DNA of 64,000 bases from Paragordius varius (taxonomy: Eukaryota > Nematomorpha), in the NCBI GenBank assembly GCA_964247055.1, contig OZ176059.1:620001-684000 (forward strand), in the 5' to 3' direction. The notes beneath the pieces are model-generated. The model saw nothing but the letters and a program-made list of their open reading frames with translations, searched no databases and was not told the origin of the DNA. Positions 23,340 through 36,800 of this stretch are shown here, in pieces. How positions within the stretch are numbered: the first letter of the stretch is position 1; every line of letters starts with the position of its first letter. The translations under genes were made by a program, and so were the position numbers.

Positions 23340-23632
23340 ATAGAGGGGTGGCCAACACGCGGTCTGCTAAAAATTTGGAAACCATAAACCAAAATATGAT
23401 GACAAAATCTTAATAAAATTGGTAATTTATTAAACAATTTTGGAGATAAGTCTATCCTATTCGTTCGCTAGAACTAGAAAACATTGCTATATTGTATCTG
23501 CATTTTCCAGTTTTGTGTTTAAAATCTAATTTTTATGAATTCCCATATATATTTCGAATGCGGTCCCCCGAAATTTTTGGGCCAAAAATGTGACCCGCAA
23601 AGACATTTGTCCTGCCTTAAGACATCCATCCC
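23340..23632. mobile_element. hAT-like element, intergenic
   Basis: Left GAGGGGTGGCCAACACGCGG, right GTGACCCGCAAAGACATTTG. It lies about 1.1 kb upstream of the first perlecan exon. Confidence 0.65.
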
Positions 23633-24763
23633 TTATTTATATCATATTTAGGTAGAAAATGCCAATATTAACTCCCATTGTCAATATAAAAACCAAATAT
23701 TTTGCTGATTAATAAAATTATTAATAAGACACAAAGAAACTTGGGGGTCACTATTAATTTTCTAATTTTTAGAATTTGAAGAAAAATCTATGCCATTCAT
23801 TCATGTAGGAGAGCACAACCTAATTTAAAGTAATAATATAATTTTTTTGATATAATCATTTAACAAAAGCTTACATTTTTATAGCCAATTGTATTCCAAT
23901 ACAATCCAATTTTATCCACCAATCTCCACTCATAAAATCAAACACACACACACACAACATTCCACAACTGTTAATTTTTTTAAATTTTTATTTGTTCGTT
24001 CTCTCCGAATTCCTTTATATACATTTTTTTATTTACTTGATATATATGATACTTATTGCACATTTTGTTAAAGTTTAATCCTAATTTTCTAGCATTGCTT
24101 GTTCAAAATTAATATTATAATATTTTCACATTTTACATCTTGAATATCTATCTATACATACATATATCTATCCATACATTGTATTCACAATCGAAATTTT
24201 TGTAGTTTTATTTTTAGGATATATTCAGTTAAAAGTTTCTCTTTTGTTATTCATATCTAAATATTTAAAATTTCAAGCATATAACCATATCATGTATTCC
24301 GTTTGACGGTTAAAATACAACTATACGTTATTTTTTTGTGTGTGAAAGTAATTAAAACGGTTTTGTTGCACTAAACAACAAATCAGAGCCTTTATAATAT
24401 TACATCGAACTTTAGTTTTTTTCCATTTTCCATTGCGCGCAATTCCTTAAAATTTATAGCGAACAACGTTCAAAACCTATTAAATTAATTTAAAATGTTT
24501 ATAATATATATATAAAGTATAACTTTCCATATCTTCACATAGTTGTTTTGTAAGTGTTAATTAATTATTTTCAACTTTTTTCCAAGCTTGCTCTTAATTT
24601 TCAAACAAAAAACTATTTCTTGAATATACGGTAAAAAATTTGGAATAATAATCGTCTGCTTGTTCAACACTTGTGTTAACCAAATATTAATCGTTTGGCG
24701 CATTTATCATATTTTTAGAAAAAAATCACGTTTTCTTAAAATCAATTTCTCCCTTTCATCCAA

Positions 24764-24811
24764 ATGAAAATACGGATATCGATATTGACGCTAATCTATT
24801 GTCATCTCTTG
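24764..24811 (+). CDS. trol: Perlecan exon 1: start codon and signal peptide
   Basis: ATG preceded by CAA. It encodes [16 protein letters not shown], a short basic n-region and a hydrophobic core, ending at a GTATAT donor in phase 0. The next exon adds IILA, completing a signal peptide that would be cut before KKHRK. Chosen as the start because exon 2 has no suitable ATG and follows in phase 0. The upstream 5' UTR and promoter cannot be delimited. Confidence 0.68.
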
Positions 24812-27800
24812 GTATATTTATGATTACTTTACTTAATTTTTATCTGTTAATTTAATAAAAAAAATAGCTCTTTGGTGTATTTTGTACTTAGATGGTTAAT
24901 TAATAATGATATAAATTTATGTTTGTCAAACTAGATCATTTTGGCGAAAAAGCATAGGAAATCTAAACAAGCAAAACTAAAACAATTTATAAGTTTTGAC
25001 GATGAGGATATTACAGGGTCCGGTGAGGGAAGTGGTATCATTCTTTCCAAGGAATATGAACAAAGGGATTTTGGTATTTTATAAATTTATTATTTATGGA
25101 TTTAAAATAAATTAGAAAGCTATTTTAATTTCTTTCAACCATTTAGCTATGGGTCTTGGCGTTTTTTGCCTTTTATTCTTAGTTTAAGCACCTTCGGTTA
25201 TAAGTATGCTGAATCTTGGGGCAACAATTATTATAATATAACCTTGTTTAATCATGGCCATTTATAATAACAAAATATAGTTAACCATTCTTGAACCGAT
25301 TATTTATCGATGTTTTTCCTTTTTAAGGTTAGATAAGAAAATTTATAAATAAATATCCATCTTTATGTAATTTTTATACCATATGTTTTTGGATGTAAAT
25401 TTATATATTAAATTTTGAGAATATATAACTATTTTTTATATTTATACAAAAAGTACATTTAGGGTGGTCTTTGAGCAGAAAACGGTGAATTAAATATATT
25501 CAATAAAAATTGATTATAAGTATATATTTTGTTTTGATTAAAAAAAAGGAATAAATTACTTGACCGGTAGGTCACTTTTTTCCGTCAAAAATTCCATAAA
25601 ATTTGACATAAGTAAAACTGATAATGATTTTTTTTAAATAAACGGCGAATATAAATTAATTAGATCCGACTAGTCATCATGCGCTTTTAGTTTTTTTTAA
25701 TAATGGCCCTGATTTTTAAGTGTCATTCTTTCGTGTTATAGAACCCTAACAATAAGCAAAAATTAAACCAAAGTTAAATTTAATCATTTGATTGGTTTTG
25801 TCAAATATCGTACAATATTTTTATTATTATTATTATATTAAATTAATAATAGATTCTAAAATATTAATCCAAAACAAATTATATATTTGTTTTTTAATAA
25901 ACTAATTGTCACGCCCAAAGTAGGTTAGGTCAATAAAATATTTCTGCCGTAAACGAATGGCTTAAAAGACTGATCTAAATGATAAAATTTACAACCCAAA
26001 TATATTAATACTAGTTCAGCCTTTACTATTTCTCTATTATGCAGATGTAGATTTGGCCATATTAATTTCGCAACCTTTATACTAACCCAAATGTTAATTT
26101 AGGTGAATTATAAATGCAAACGTTTTTCAAAACTTATATGAAACGGTTATGTGATTTGTGTTTTTTAAACCTGTAAAAATTATTCGACTATGATCGGCAC
26201 AATAAAAGGAGTGTAAATGTCCGAAATGGAATTTAAGGTATATACGCTTTCCGGCATATCGCTTTAAAGTAAAAACTTGCAATTTTGAGGCGTATTTTAC
26301 TAAGAATGGAGCTTAACGCAGTGATTACTTTGGAGAAAGTGCTTGACCTACGAATTAAAAGAAATATTTGGGATCATGATTAATTTATGTTCTGATTTTA
26401 AAACGTTTTAAAAATTTTGGGTTGATAGTTTTTTGCGAAAAATGTAGATCATGGTGGGGCTGAACACAGGGCAAAAAATGGTTCCACCGTGATTGCCACA
26501 TTTCTAAATGATTAAAAAATATTCACTTAAATCGTTTATTATCCCCTGAGTTGCTTTAAAAATACAATTTTCCGGCTTGGATAATTTTTTTTTACATTGA
26601 GAGAGAGGATGGATTTTATAATTGGTTTGAAGATGACGAGCCCTAAGTTATACCGTACAAAAAAATAGCAAGAAAGCTTTTTTTTGAATTCTCTCAAAAG
26701 CTATTGCTTGGCATAAATATGTTAATAAAAATTTTTGGCCGAGAAAAATGAACACAAATTATATAACCCATAATAATATAACACAGGTTAATGTTGGTGA
26801 AAAAATTTGATGCCAAAACTGTACCCTGTGAAATTTTATTTTTTCATCATTGTTTATGAGGGATTATTCGATTATTTCAGTTTATAATTGTAGAATTTGA
26901 TTTTATATATAGATTTAATAAACTATGTATGAAAATCCAATTTCAGCAGTAATAGATTGCACAGAAAAGTCACAACAGCGCCTTTACATTTTCGATTTAT
27001 AGTTAAAATATTTATTCACGTAAAAAAACAATATTACAGACGATTAAACATTCAAATGAAATCAAACCTGAATTAAATAATTTTTGACTCTTTTACCGTA
27101 CAAACGGTTTAAATAATCATAAAAAATAATTTAATTTTGACCAATTTCGATAATATTATACATCTGATCACTTTTGAATACGCTAGAATTTGGCAGAACC
27201 GGTTAAAATTTTTTAAAGAATGGGATGACGAAATCACTTTTAAAAATGTTTGAAACAAACAGCTAAAAAACAATAATTACCATAGATCCGATGTCAAAAT
27301 ATCTTTAAATGGATTTAAAGTTGATTAAATTTCTAATGATATGTTTTATACCAGTTCTAGTGATTTGAAAAAAAATCTAAAAAATTATTTGCTAAAAGTC
27401 AAAGTAAACAATTTATAGTTTAGAATGCGCCTATAATTCCATGAAATGCGTATATTGTAATTTATCCCAACATTATGATTATTAAGATGTGTAAAAATCG
27501 CTCTGAAATAAAAAGTCACCGGAAGGTGGTAAAGAGTTAAATTATCATAACATTTTTTTCACATTTTAATTTTTTAAAATAATTTGTCCATTTTACAACT
27601 ATCCATTAAGAATATAATAATTTTTGGGGAATGTTACACACATACAGCATTTTTAAAATCTTAAAAAATACGGATGATATTGGACTAACTTTAATATATG
27701 CATTCTATGACCTTTTAATCGTTCTTTTCTTTAAATTTTATTATTAAATAATTTGTAGATCTCTGAAACTTTTTGCCGCCAAATAATTTAGGTCGCTAAT

Positions 27801-30800
27801 ATAAGTTGCAAAGAAATATTGATTATTGAAAAAAAATTTAAATAACAATGAGTTTTTTTATGATTTTTAAGTCAGCTGTTTGTGGATATATAAAATTTAT
27901 ATTTTAGATTGAAAGTCATAAAATGTCAATATAAAGCCATTTTTTCTTAAAATATATATTTATTGTTGGGTAAAAATAATTAATAATTTAACAAAAATAC
28001 ATTCGGAGAAAAAATATGCATTAAAATGTAATTTTATCAAAATAATTCCATATCTATTGTGTAGAATCAAAACTGATCACTCTGTATATAAAAATATATT
28101 AATTACTTTAAGATTGAGTGCAAAAATCAATTTTAATAATTACGCTTCATACCTACCCAAATCGAGCCTCGATTCACTTTTGATTTTTATGAAATCGGAA
28201 TGTTAGTTGCTTCTAGATAAAAATTTAACAAACGACAATTTGGTTTTTGGACCCAAAATTAAATATTTGATTAATATTAAATTTATATACAAATTTATAT
28301 GCATATATAGCAATTTATCGTTGTAAAATATTGCTGGAATCCGTTCGGTATCACATGAATTATGGCGATAAAACGACCACCGAATTCCAAGAACTTGCAA
28401 ATGGATTAATTTTGGCATTCTATGATTTGTTTCCTGGAGACTGGCACGATAATATGAAAATAGCCGTTGTTCAAATCAGGTATGATAGGGAGCTAAATGC
28501 TTAAAGAGTTTTTTTCTAATATGTAGATATTTTGATTTTGGTTAAAGGTTTACGCCAATGATGTTTTAGCATTACTGAGCGTGTGCACAACATATGTCAT
28601 TTATCTATAAATATTTGGAAATTCCTTAGTTTATTAAAGTTGCATCATTGGGGCATTCTATAACATATCGCTACATCATAGCTATTTTTCTAACATAGAC
28701 TAAAGAAACAATAAAATTGTAAAATTTGACTCGGAAATGCGATTTTTTGCTTAATTCTTGTGAATACTTCCAAAAACTTTCATGAAAATATAAAGCTTAT
28801 ATTAATTGCGTTTATGACATACATTAACAAATAAAATTTAGCTGACAGGTTTTCTTTTATCGCATTTTTTTATTAGACCAATATGCGATAAAATGCGATT
28901 TGTTGATTTTGATTAATGTCAAAAAATTAAAATAACCTTTTTTGGTATTTAACTAAATAAACATTTATTTTTGAAAAACCTTTCTGTCGCATACTGTTGT
29001 CGTCAGCCTCATATGTTATAATATTGCAAGCTTCAGCTATTGTTACAGAATTTAAGTTTTTATAAAGTACCCCAATTACTTTATATATATCTTTCAAATG
29101 TATGTCGCGCATATCATTGGGTCATAAAACGAGACAAGAACTTTTAAACAGGTTTTTTTGGCTAATAAAATCTAATATAATAGTATTTGGATTGTAAATT
29201 GTAAATTTTTTATTAAATTTTCCCATATTGGTATTAATATTTAATTAAAACTAATAGAGCCAATTTCAACCTCAATTTTATTTTGCATGCTTGAAAAACG
29301 AATATACTTTATTCATAAATTCGTATATTTACCTTTATGTTCACCTTTAAACGCTATTTTCTCCTTTCAAAGGAGGTAAGTGTGTTATAGTTTTTCATTT
29401 GTTCCAGTCTTTTGCTTGTTCGATTTTGACATTGAGAAAATTTAGTTCTTCTTGAATAGTGGATTGCCAGGTTTTATAAGTTCTACTTTTATTGTTTTTA
29501 TTATTAGTTGAGTAAGACAGTATACGCTTTATCCAGTTTGTGTCTTGAGCTCTGTGGATGTGACCAGCTCAACGCAAACGGTATTCACGGATAGCTGTTT
29601 TAATTGGTTTACTTTTTAAAGTTTGATAGGGGCAAAATTTGGCTTGGAAATTTTAGATGTTAGGGTTATGTGCGAAAAGAATGGCGTTTAGGATTTTTTG
29701 CTCACCCTTTTCCAGTGATAGTAGATTTGTTTAGTCATAGGCCATGTTTCCGTACCATATAGTATAGCAGGACGTATAGCCGGCATAAAAATTTATGCCT
29801 TTGAACTGAGTAAAACGTATTTATTATTAACGAGTACTTTGACACTTTTCCCAGCCGGCTATGATTCTATTCGATAAGACCGATTCTATACCACGACCAG
29901 CATCTAAAGTATCACATAGTTATATAAATTCGTCTACAAATTCGAATAAAGTGGTAGACTCGAGGCGAGGAGATCCTATGGTTATTGTGTTTGTTGTATT
30001 GGACGGGGAGCAGATAAAGTTTTTATCATTTAAACTTTTTAAAGCGGAGCATTTTTATGTTCCCACTTTGAACATTTGTTACACTTTATTGAATTTGACG
30101 TTATAATTAATGAGCACACGGGGCCATTTTATTGTCTTGTTTTCATTGGACATTAGTTTGGTTTCAGATGTATTCACTTTTAGACTGAATTAACTTAGGG
30201 TCCTTCTATAATATTAAGTCATTAGCGTACAAAAGTTTAAAATGTAAGCCTTTTTGGATGTCTTTTGTGATCTCCTCCATAATTAGGATGAATAAAAGGG
30301 GACTCAGTACAGAGCCTTGGTCTAGGCCGTTTTCAAGTGGGATGGGGTTCGTATCGCCAACGCTTGTACGGATTCAGGAGTTCGTATATAGTGCTTCTAT
30401 TATTTGTGTCATATTATCCTCTATACCTTGCCTTCTGAGCGACCATGCAATAAGGTGTTGCGGGACTGAGTCGAAAGCCTGTTCCATGTCTACGAACGCA
30501 TAGTGGAGAAGGAGATTTCTCAAATATTGCATCTATAGTACCCTTGTTTTCTGAAAATCCAAATTGCATAGAATCTATGCTGCAGTGTCGACCTGATGGC
30601 TATCAGATTTTCAAATTCGTATATTGAATGAAAAAATTTATTGGAATACTTATATATTTTGAATACAGATTTAATGATCCTTTTCAATTATATTACAGTA
30701 TGCATTTATATGGTGGCTTATTTCACACCATAGTTGGCCAATTTGCAACACAGGAGTGTATGGAAAAAGAGGAAATAATTATTTATTCGACATTTTCTTG

Positions 30801-33800
30801 TTTAACCTATAAACTAATGTGTTGCAAATTGCCCTACTATAGTGTGAAATAAGCAACCATTAAAATGCATACTGTAAATATTAGAGATTAATCCATTTTT
30901 AATAATAGGTCATGCTATTGGTGAATTATTATAATTTAAATAGTCGATTATTTTAATATTATCCATAAATTATAACACAGGTCGTCAAAATTCCGAAATT
31001 TACATTTTTTTACATTTTTGGTTAGATACTTTTATTATATTGTTATGACCAAATTAATTTATAAAATATTTCAAACGAATTTTTTAATGTAATCAAACCA
31101 CTGTTATTCTTAGGCCCAATGCTGATGTAAAAACAAGTGTATTGTTAGACTTTGCCCTTTCCAAACAGATTAATTTGGTTGAAATGGAACAAATGTTTAC
31201 GTTTGCTGTCAAAACTGGTCGAATCGGAAAGTATGAAATTAACAAAGAAGAATATAGCTTCAGTGCCTTAACTCCCAAAAGTAAATTAATTAATCCACAT
31301 TATTATAAAAATATATTTAAATATTCACAAACATATATTAAACCATGTATATAATAGTAACGCTAATCGGACTATTTTATATAAAGATAAGGACAAATTT
31401 TATTAATTATATTAAAATATTCTATTCGCTATTGATTTCAGGGAATGCAATGTTAATAAAGTTTTAACAAGAATTTCTTTAGGTAAAACAAAAAATTATC
31501 AAATTTATGAAAATTTTTATTAAAATAGAAACAAAATTCTAACATATTATTATTATGAAAATCTAAAAATGTTTGCTTAGATTTAAATATATAGCTACTA
31601 TTGCAACAGTTCATACCTCTTAGGGTAATTTTATACTCCAGGGCCATTTAAAATTTATTATGTAAAACTTTTTAGCATTGGGCCAAATTTAAAAATGATT
31701 TTTTTGCCTTTTAGGCGCTTAATACAAAATTAATTTTTTAAATAAAGATAAATTAAAATAAATGTGTATTATGTAGAAAAATATAAATAATTTACAAAAA
31801 GCTTTCAAATTACATTGACACTTATTGATTTTAACATCAGCTGTTCTTTTTATGTTTTGAGGCTATCTGATTTTGGGATCCAAAAAATTAAAAACTCAGA
31901 AAATTAAAAGTTCATTTATCTATTACAGGTGAACCGGGTTAGATATTTTAACCAAAACAACTTTTTAAAAAATATAATCTTTACTACTTTAAGCTTTCTG
32001 GGGTTAAAAACTGTATCAAAATGTCATCGCGTATAAAAAATGAAAATGTAATGAAGAGTTGAAACTAGTTAAAATGAGTCAGTATATAAAGCATAAGTTA
32101 TGCTAAAATTCTGTTATAAATATTAATGTAATGTGCACGATTATTACGAATACAGGCCGTACCGTAAAACAAGAAACCGAAATTCACTAACTATAATTTC
32201 AAAATAATTTGAGCCGTATATTCTGTTAATATAATTTTTGAATAATATTTTCAAAATATTTCCAAACTGAGGTTATAGCAGTTAATACAATTCTACTCGC
32301 CCTCTAAATTCGGTTAGCGGCAAAATCTTATGAAAATATGTATTAAATACCGATTGTAATTACACATTTATCCCTCGTTGGTCTAATATAATGAATGCTT
32401 AATAAATTGAAACTTATTCCTCGGCCATTATCAACTTAGATAATTACCATTAAATTAATTTATCTAAAAACTTTTTAGAAACTCACTATAATTATTTTTA
32501 CTAGTGGCATCATAACAATCTCTAGTTTGCTTTAATAAATTTTATCTATCTTAGCAGCCCGTATAATATAATTTGCAACATACCGATAAAGTATTGGAAA
32601 ACATTTTTTAATTAGTTGCTGAAGGTATCTATTTTATACCGTTACAACCAATAAAGCTTTAAAATACGTTAACAAAATTCGATTATGAAATCTAAAGTTT
32701 GAAATATTGGAAAGTTAGCTATTGAAAATTTGAAATAATAAATTTATTGGAACAGGACACAGCTTTGTTTTCATATAATTTCTTAAATAAATACACACAC
32801 ACATACCTACATATTTAAATTTATATATATAGGCTAATTTTGCGATTTTTATTAACAAATGTAGCCCCTAAAATTAAATTTAAAGCTTAAATGTTAACAT
32901 GGCATATTTAAAAATTCGAACAGAAAAAACCAGTGTTTATGTTTAAATTTCGTAATTTTCATTTAATATTAAAACTCCTTTTATACCATAATGGCAAAGT
33001 TAGATGTTAGGGTTAGATATGTAGAAGTCCCAAGTCAAAAAGTTGTACAGTGCTAACAAGCATTTGTTGTGCAATTACTATTGACGAATGGTTTCTCACA
33101 CTAATTTACATTTTCACTTAGTTTTTTTTTTTAAAACAATATCACGGACTCAAAAATTTATTTAAAAAATTGATTTGCCAAGAATTTATTTTTTCGTTTT
33201 TATTAACTTTTTCCAGGACCATATATACCATTTACAGTTCAAATTCACCCTTAAATTTAAATTCACCCTTAAACAATTCAAATACACCCTTAAACAATTC
33301 AAATTCACCTTCGAACAATTCAAATTCACCCTCAAATAAATAACATGTTTTTTAAGATTAAAAATTACCTATATTTTAATATATTTTTAAAAAATAAAAT
33401 TTTGTTTTAAATTAAAATAATACTGAAAAAATAATTAATTATGCCATAAAGATATATTTTATAATAATAATGAGTTTTATTAGTTCGAAAACATATAATT
33501 TATTTTTAGGGTGAATTTGAATTGTTCGAGGGTGAATTTGAATTGTTCAAGGGTGAATTTAAACTGTAAATGGTATATATATATATATATATATATAAAA
33601 GGAGTGATTATAAATTCAACTAGTTTTGTAAAAGGAAAATTGTTAAAAGGGATGCATTATATTCTAATTTATATAAAAAGTAATATTCAAATATTTTTTA
33701 TAATCTATATCTATATATTTATAAAAATGGAAAGTGGTGGCTTTGTAATCTGTTTCCGGAAAACCGGTAGACCCATTCAAATCCTAATGTCAAAATATAA

Positions 33801-36800
33801 TCATTGATGAATGCCCCGACAATAGCTTCACCCTTTTTTAAATTTGGTCCCCAGTTCTGGCCAATCCCGTGTAAAAATCGGTTTTTTAAAAAAAATTTAC
33901 AAAAATCGTGTCTTTGAAACAATTTTTCGGATAACGTGTTGGACCCTTCGATTTCAAATATGATTTTTTATACTTTTTTTCAATTGCGCTGAACATAGTC
34001 GGCTCGCTTTTTTAATTTAGGCCCACTTACCCGTTCCCCCCGTAAAATGCCATTTTTTCAAAAAAACAAATTCCACAAAAATAATTTTTTGAATCTATTT
34101 TTCGCCCAAGGTATGAGACCGTCAAAATTTAATGAGGATTTCAGGTATTTCCTGTTCGAAGGCTAAAACTTCGGTCGTGCTTTTTTTTATATTGACTGCT
34201 GGATAAGGCGAGACCCGCTAAAAACTGCCCCGTCATATCGAAATAGTGTGCCTTTGGAGCTAAATTTCAGAAAACCTATCTAGCCATATGAGTTCAATAG
34301 GCGCCTAAAATATTACCCGTAACAAGGCAAAAATTTATGCATGCGGTTATTTAAAATTAACCGTTTATTAGGGCCCTTCACGCCCTGAAAAATGCGCCAC
34401 CATAGAATGATTTTTCAGTTTAGAGGCAATTTTTCCAAAAACTAATGAGAGCATATGGAATCAATCATGATTCCAGGTATTATCCGTAAAAAGGCAAATA
34501 TTTTAATCGCTTTTTTCGTATCAGCCTCTGGGTAGGGAGCTACCCGCCTAAAACTCCGCCATCATATCAAAGTTGCGTTGATTAGGAGTTAATTTTCAAA
34601 AATCTTATCAGGCCATAGAAGTGTAACGAGGGCCTGAATTATTACCCGTAAATAAGCAAAAACTTAAGTCGAGCGGTTTTTTTAAAATAAGCCGTCAATT
34701 AGGCCCTTTATGCCCTAAAAAATGGGCTATCATTCAACTTTTATTTAGTTTTGAAGACAATCTTCCAAAAACTATTAAGAACATATGGAATTAATGATGA
34801 TTCCAAGATTCCCCTAAAACGGCAAAAACTTTTATTGAACGTCATTTTTATATTGGCCTCTGGGTGGGCTACCCGCCTACAACTGCGCCACCATATCGAT
34901 ACAGCATGCCTTTGGATCCAAATTTCAGTAAACCTATGAGTTTAATGCGATATTCCCCATATAAAGACAAAGATTTTGCACGCTTTTTTTATACCTACCC
35001 CTGGGTAAGGAGCTACCCGCTGCGCCAAACTATATAGAAATTGCGTTTGTTGGAGCTAATTTACAGAAAATTTATGAAGCCATACAAGTTCAGTTTAACA
35101 CATTTCTGGGGAATTTGTATATCATTTTTTCCTTTAAAAGGGGACCACAAATGAGTTACTGTTTATATCCCTTGATCCCTTTGAATACAATTTCAAAATA
35201 AAACTTTTAACCATGATTTCATAAAACGAAAATCTCAAATTAATTCCAATGATAGTTAAATATTAACCTTAATAAGGGACAGTTTAAATATGGTCAATTT
35301 CGAGTAAACAATATTTGAGCCTAAGCAAAAACCCGTAAAAGAAAAACTAAAGACATTTTTATTAAGTATGTTTTTTATTTTGTCTCCATTACCTCGATTT
35401 ATTGCAAATTATTAAGAATAGTTATCGGTGAGACTACACAGCGAAGCGTGACAGGGCCAGTTAAGTGATTTAATATTAATTTAAAACATTTATTTTCAGA
35501 GAAGAAATCCCTAATATAAAAATAATATATTACAATAAAAAATAAAAAGGAATTGGTTGGATTGTTTTAAACCCTTTCTATACATAATATAACATATTAT
35601 AATTTAAGTGGGCTAATTATTGTCATATTTTTACCATTCCCACCCTATTATTAGGGTAGGTATACACGGTTAAAATTTATATAGGTAGTTTGTATCAATT
35701 TATTTAATTACCGGGTTAATTATTAGGTTATGAGGTTACTTTTATTAATTTTTATGATCCATCCTAATTAGCCCACAAATCTATTTTAAGCCGCTAAGCT
35801 TCCAATTAAACCGTGTTAAATTTTACCTTATTAACAAATTAATAAATGGTTCCAGCTAGATGTGAACCAAATTCAAAATTAAGCTTAACACAATTGTTAC
35901 AATAAAGAATACATTTTAATTTTAATTATGCCTCTTTTAATATATGAGTATCTGGAGTTAATTTTGATTATTAATATTATTATTATTATTATTATTATGT
36001 AAATAGCATAGTAGCAATCTAACATCAAGGTTATTTGATTTAATTTAATGTTTAAATTAAATTTAAATAAATGGTTTTAAAATATTTAATTATATTTATT
36101 ACTATTCACATACATTTATTCTTTAATTTTTAAAAAATTTTGCCTAGCTTTTTACATAATTAACACTTATCTGCATACCCCCGGCCAACTTTAAATTGAT
36201 ACTATTTAAAAAACTATACCAAAAAAGTGGTCCCAATTTAGACTTTTGCCAAAACATTATTCAAAATTTTGTCCGTATAAGATTTTCCCTACTAAAAGCT
36301 TACAAAACCGATTATTAATATTAGATTACACAAGTTCACCATTTTTAAGAAAAAGTTGTACTGACATCATAATAATGTTTTTTAATTATATACTAAGTTA
36401 ATGTGTACTGTTTAGGTGTTGTTTACATGTTTTTACAAATTACAGTATGAGTAAGTATACATTGCTAGAAAGTTATTAATTAATGCCAAAAAGTAAAGAA
36501 AACTAAAGGCAGTATAATTGGCTAATACTAGTAAAATGTGAAAAAAATAATTATAGGCCAATAATACTGCCCTTTGTTATATTTACTATTTGGCAATAAT
36601 TAATGACTTTCTAGCAATGTTCATTTACTCATACTGTACTATGTGGGCAATTAGTAGGATTTAAAGAAAGAAATTTATATTTATTATTAATAAAGTTCAG
36701 CATCTCAATAAACGGTTTTGCAAATAATATATATATATATCTGATAAATTACGCAAATTTTTTTGCATAATATTGTCAATTATAACTATAAAAAATCTCG

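Larger units (their letters stand above)
17943..24763. other. Intergenic region between serpin and perlecan
   Basis: Holds the family E palindrome, the 18735 element, the inverted 20.2-kb repeat, family A and F remnants, two hAT-like elements and two microsatellites. From 21.4 to 23.3 kb and from 23.7 to 24.7 kb I see only AT-rich sequence. The perlecan promoter for the 24764 start must lie in the latter. Confidence 0.6.

Noticed and set aside
26420-26520. CATGGTGGGGCTGAACACAG resembling a mariner-type transposase motif (HGG)
   Set aside because: Surrounding frames show no other transposase motif in order; similarity is limited to a few codons.
31441-31481. Possible 41-nt exon (TTGATTTCAG acceptor, TTTAG|GTAAAA donor) after the SEA exon
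   Set aside because: Its only open frame needs a phase-2 entry, while the preceding exon ends in phase 1; in phase 1 it hits a stop.
33511-33807. 98-codon open frame on +
   Set aside because: It runs through the arm of a family A element, a TA microsatellite and the dispersed repeat; repeated [17 protein letters not shown] translation comes from the subterminal units.
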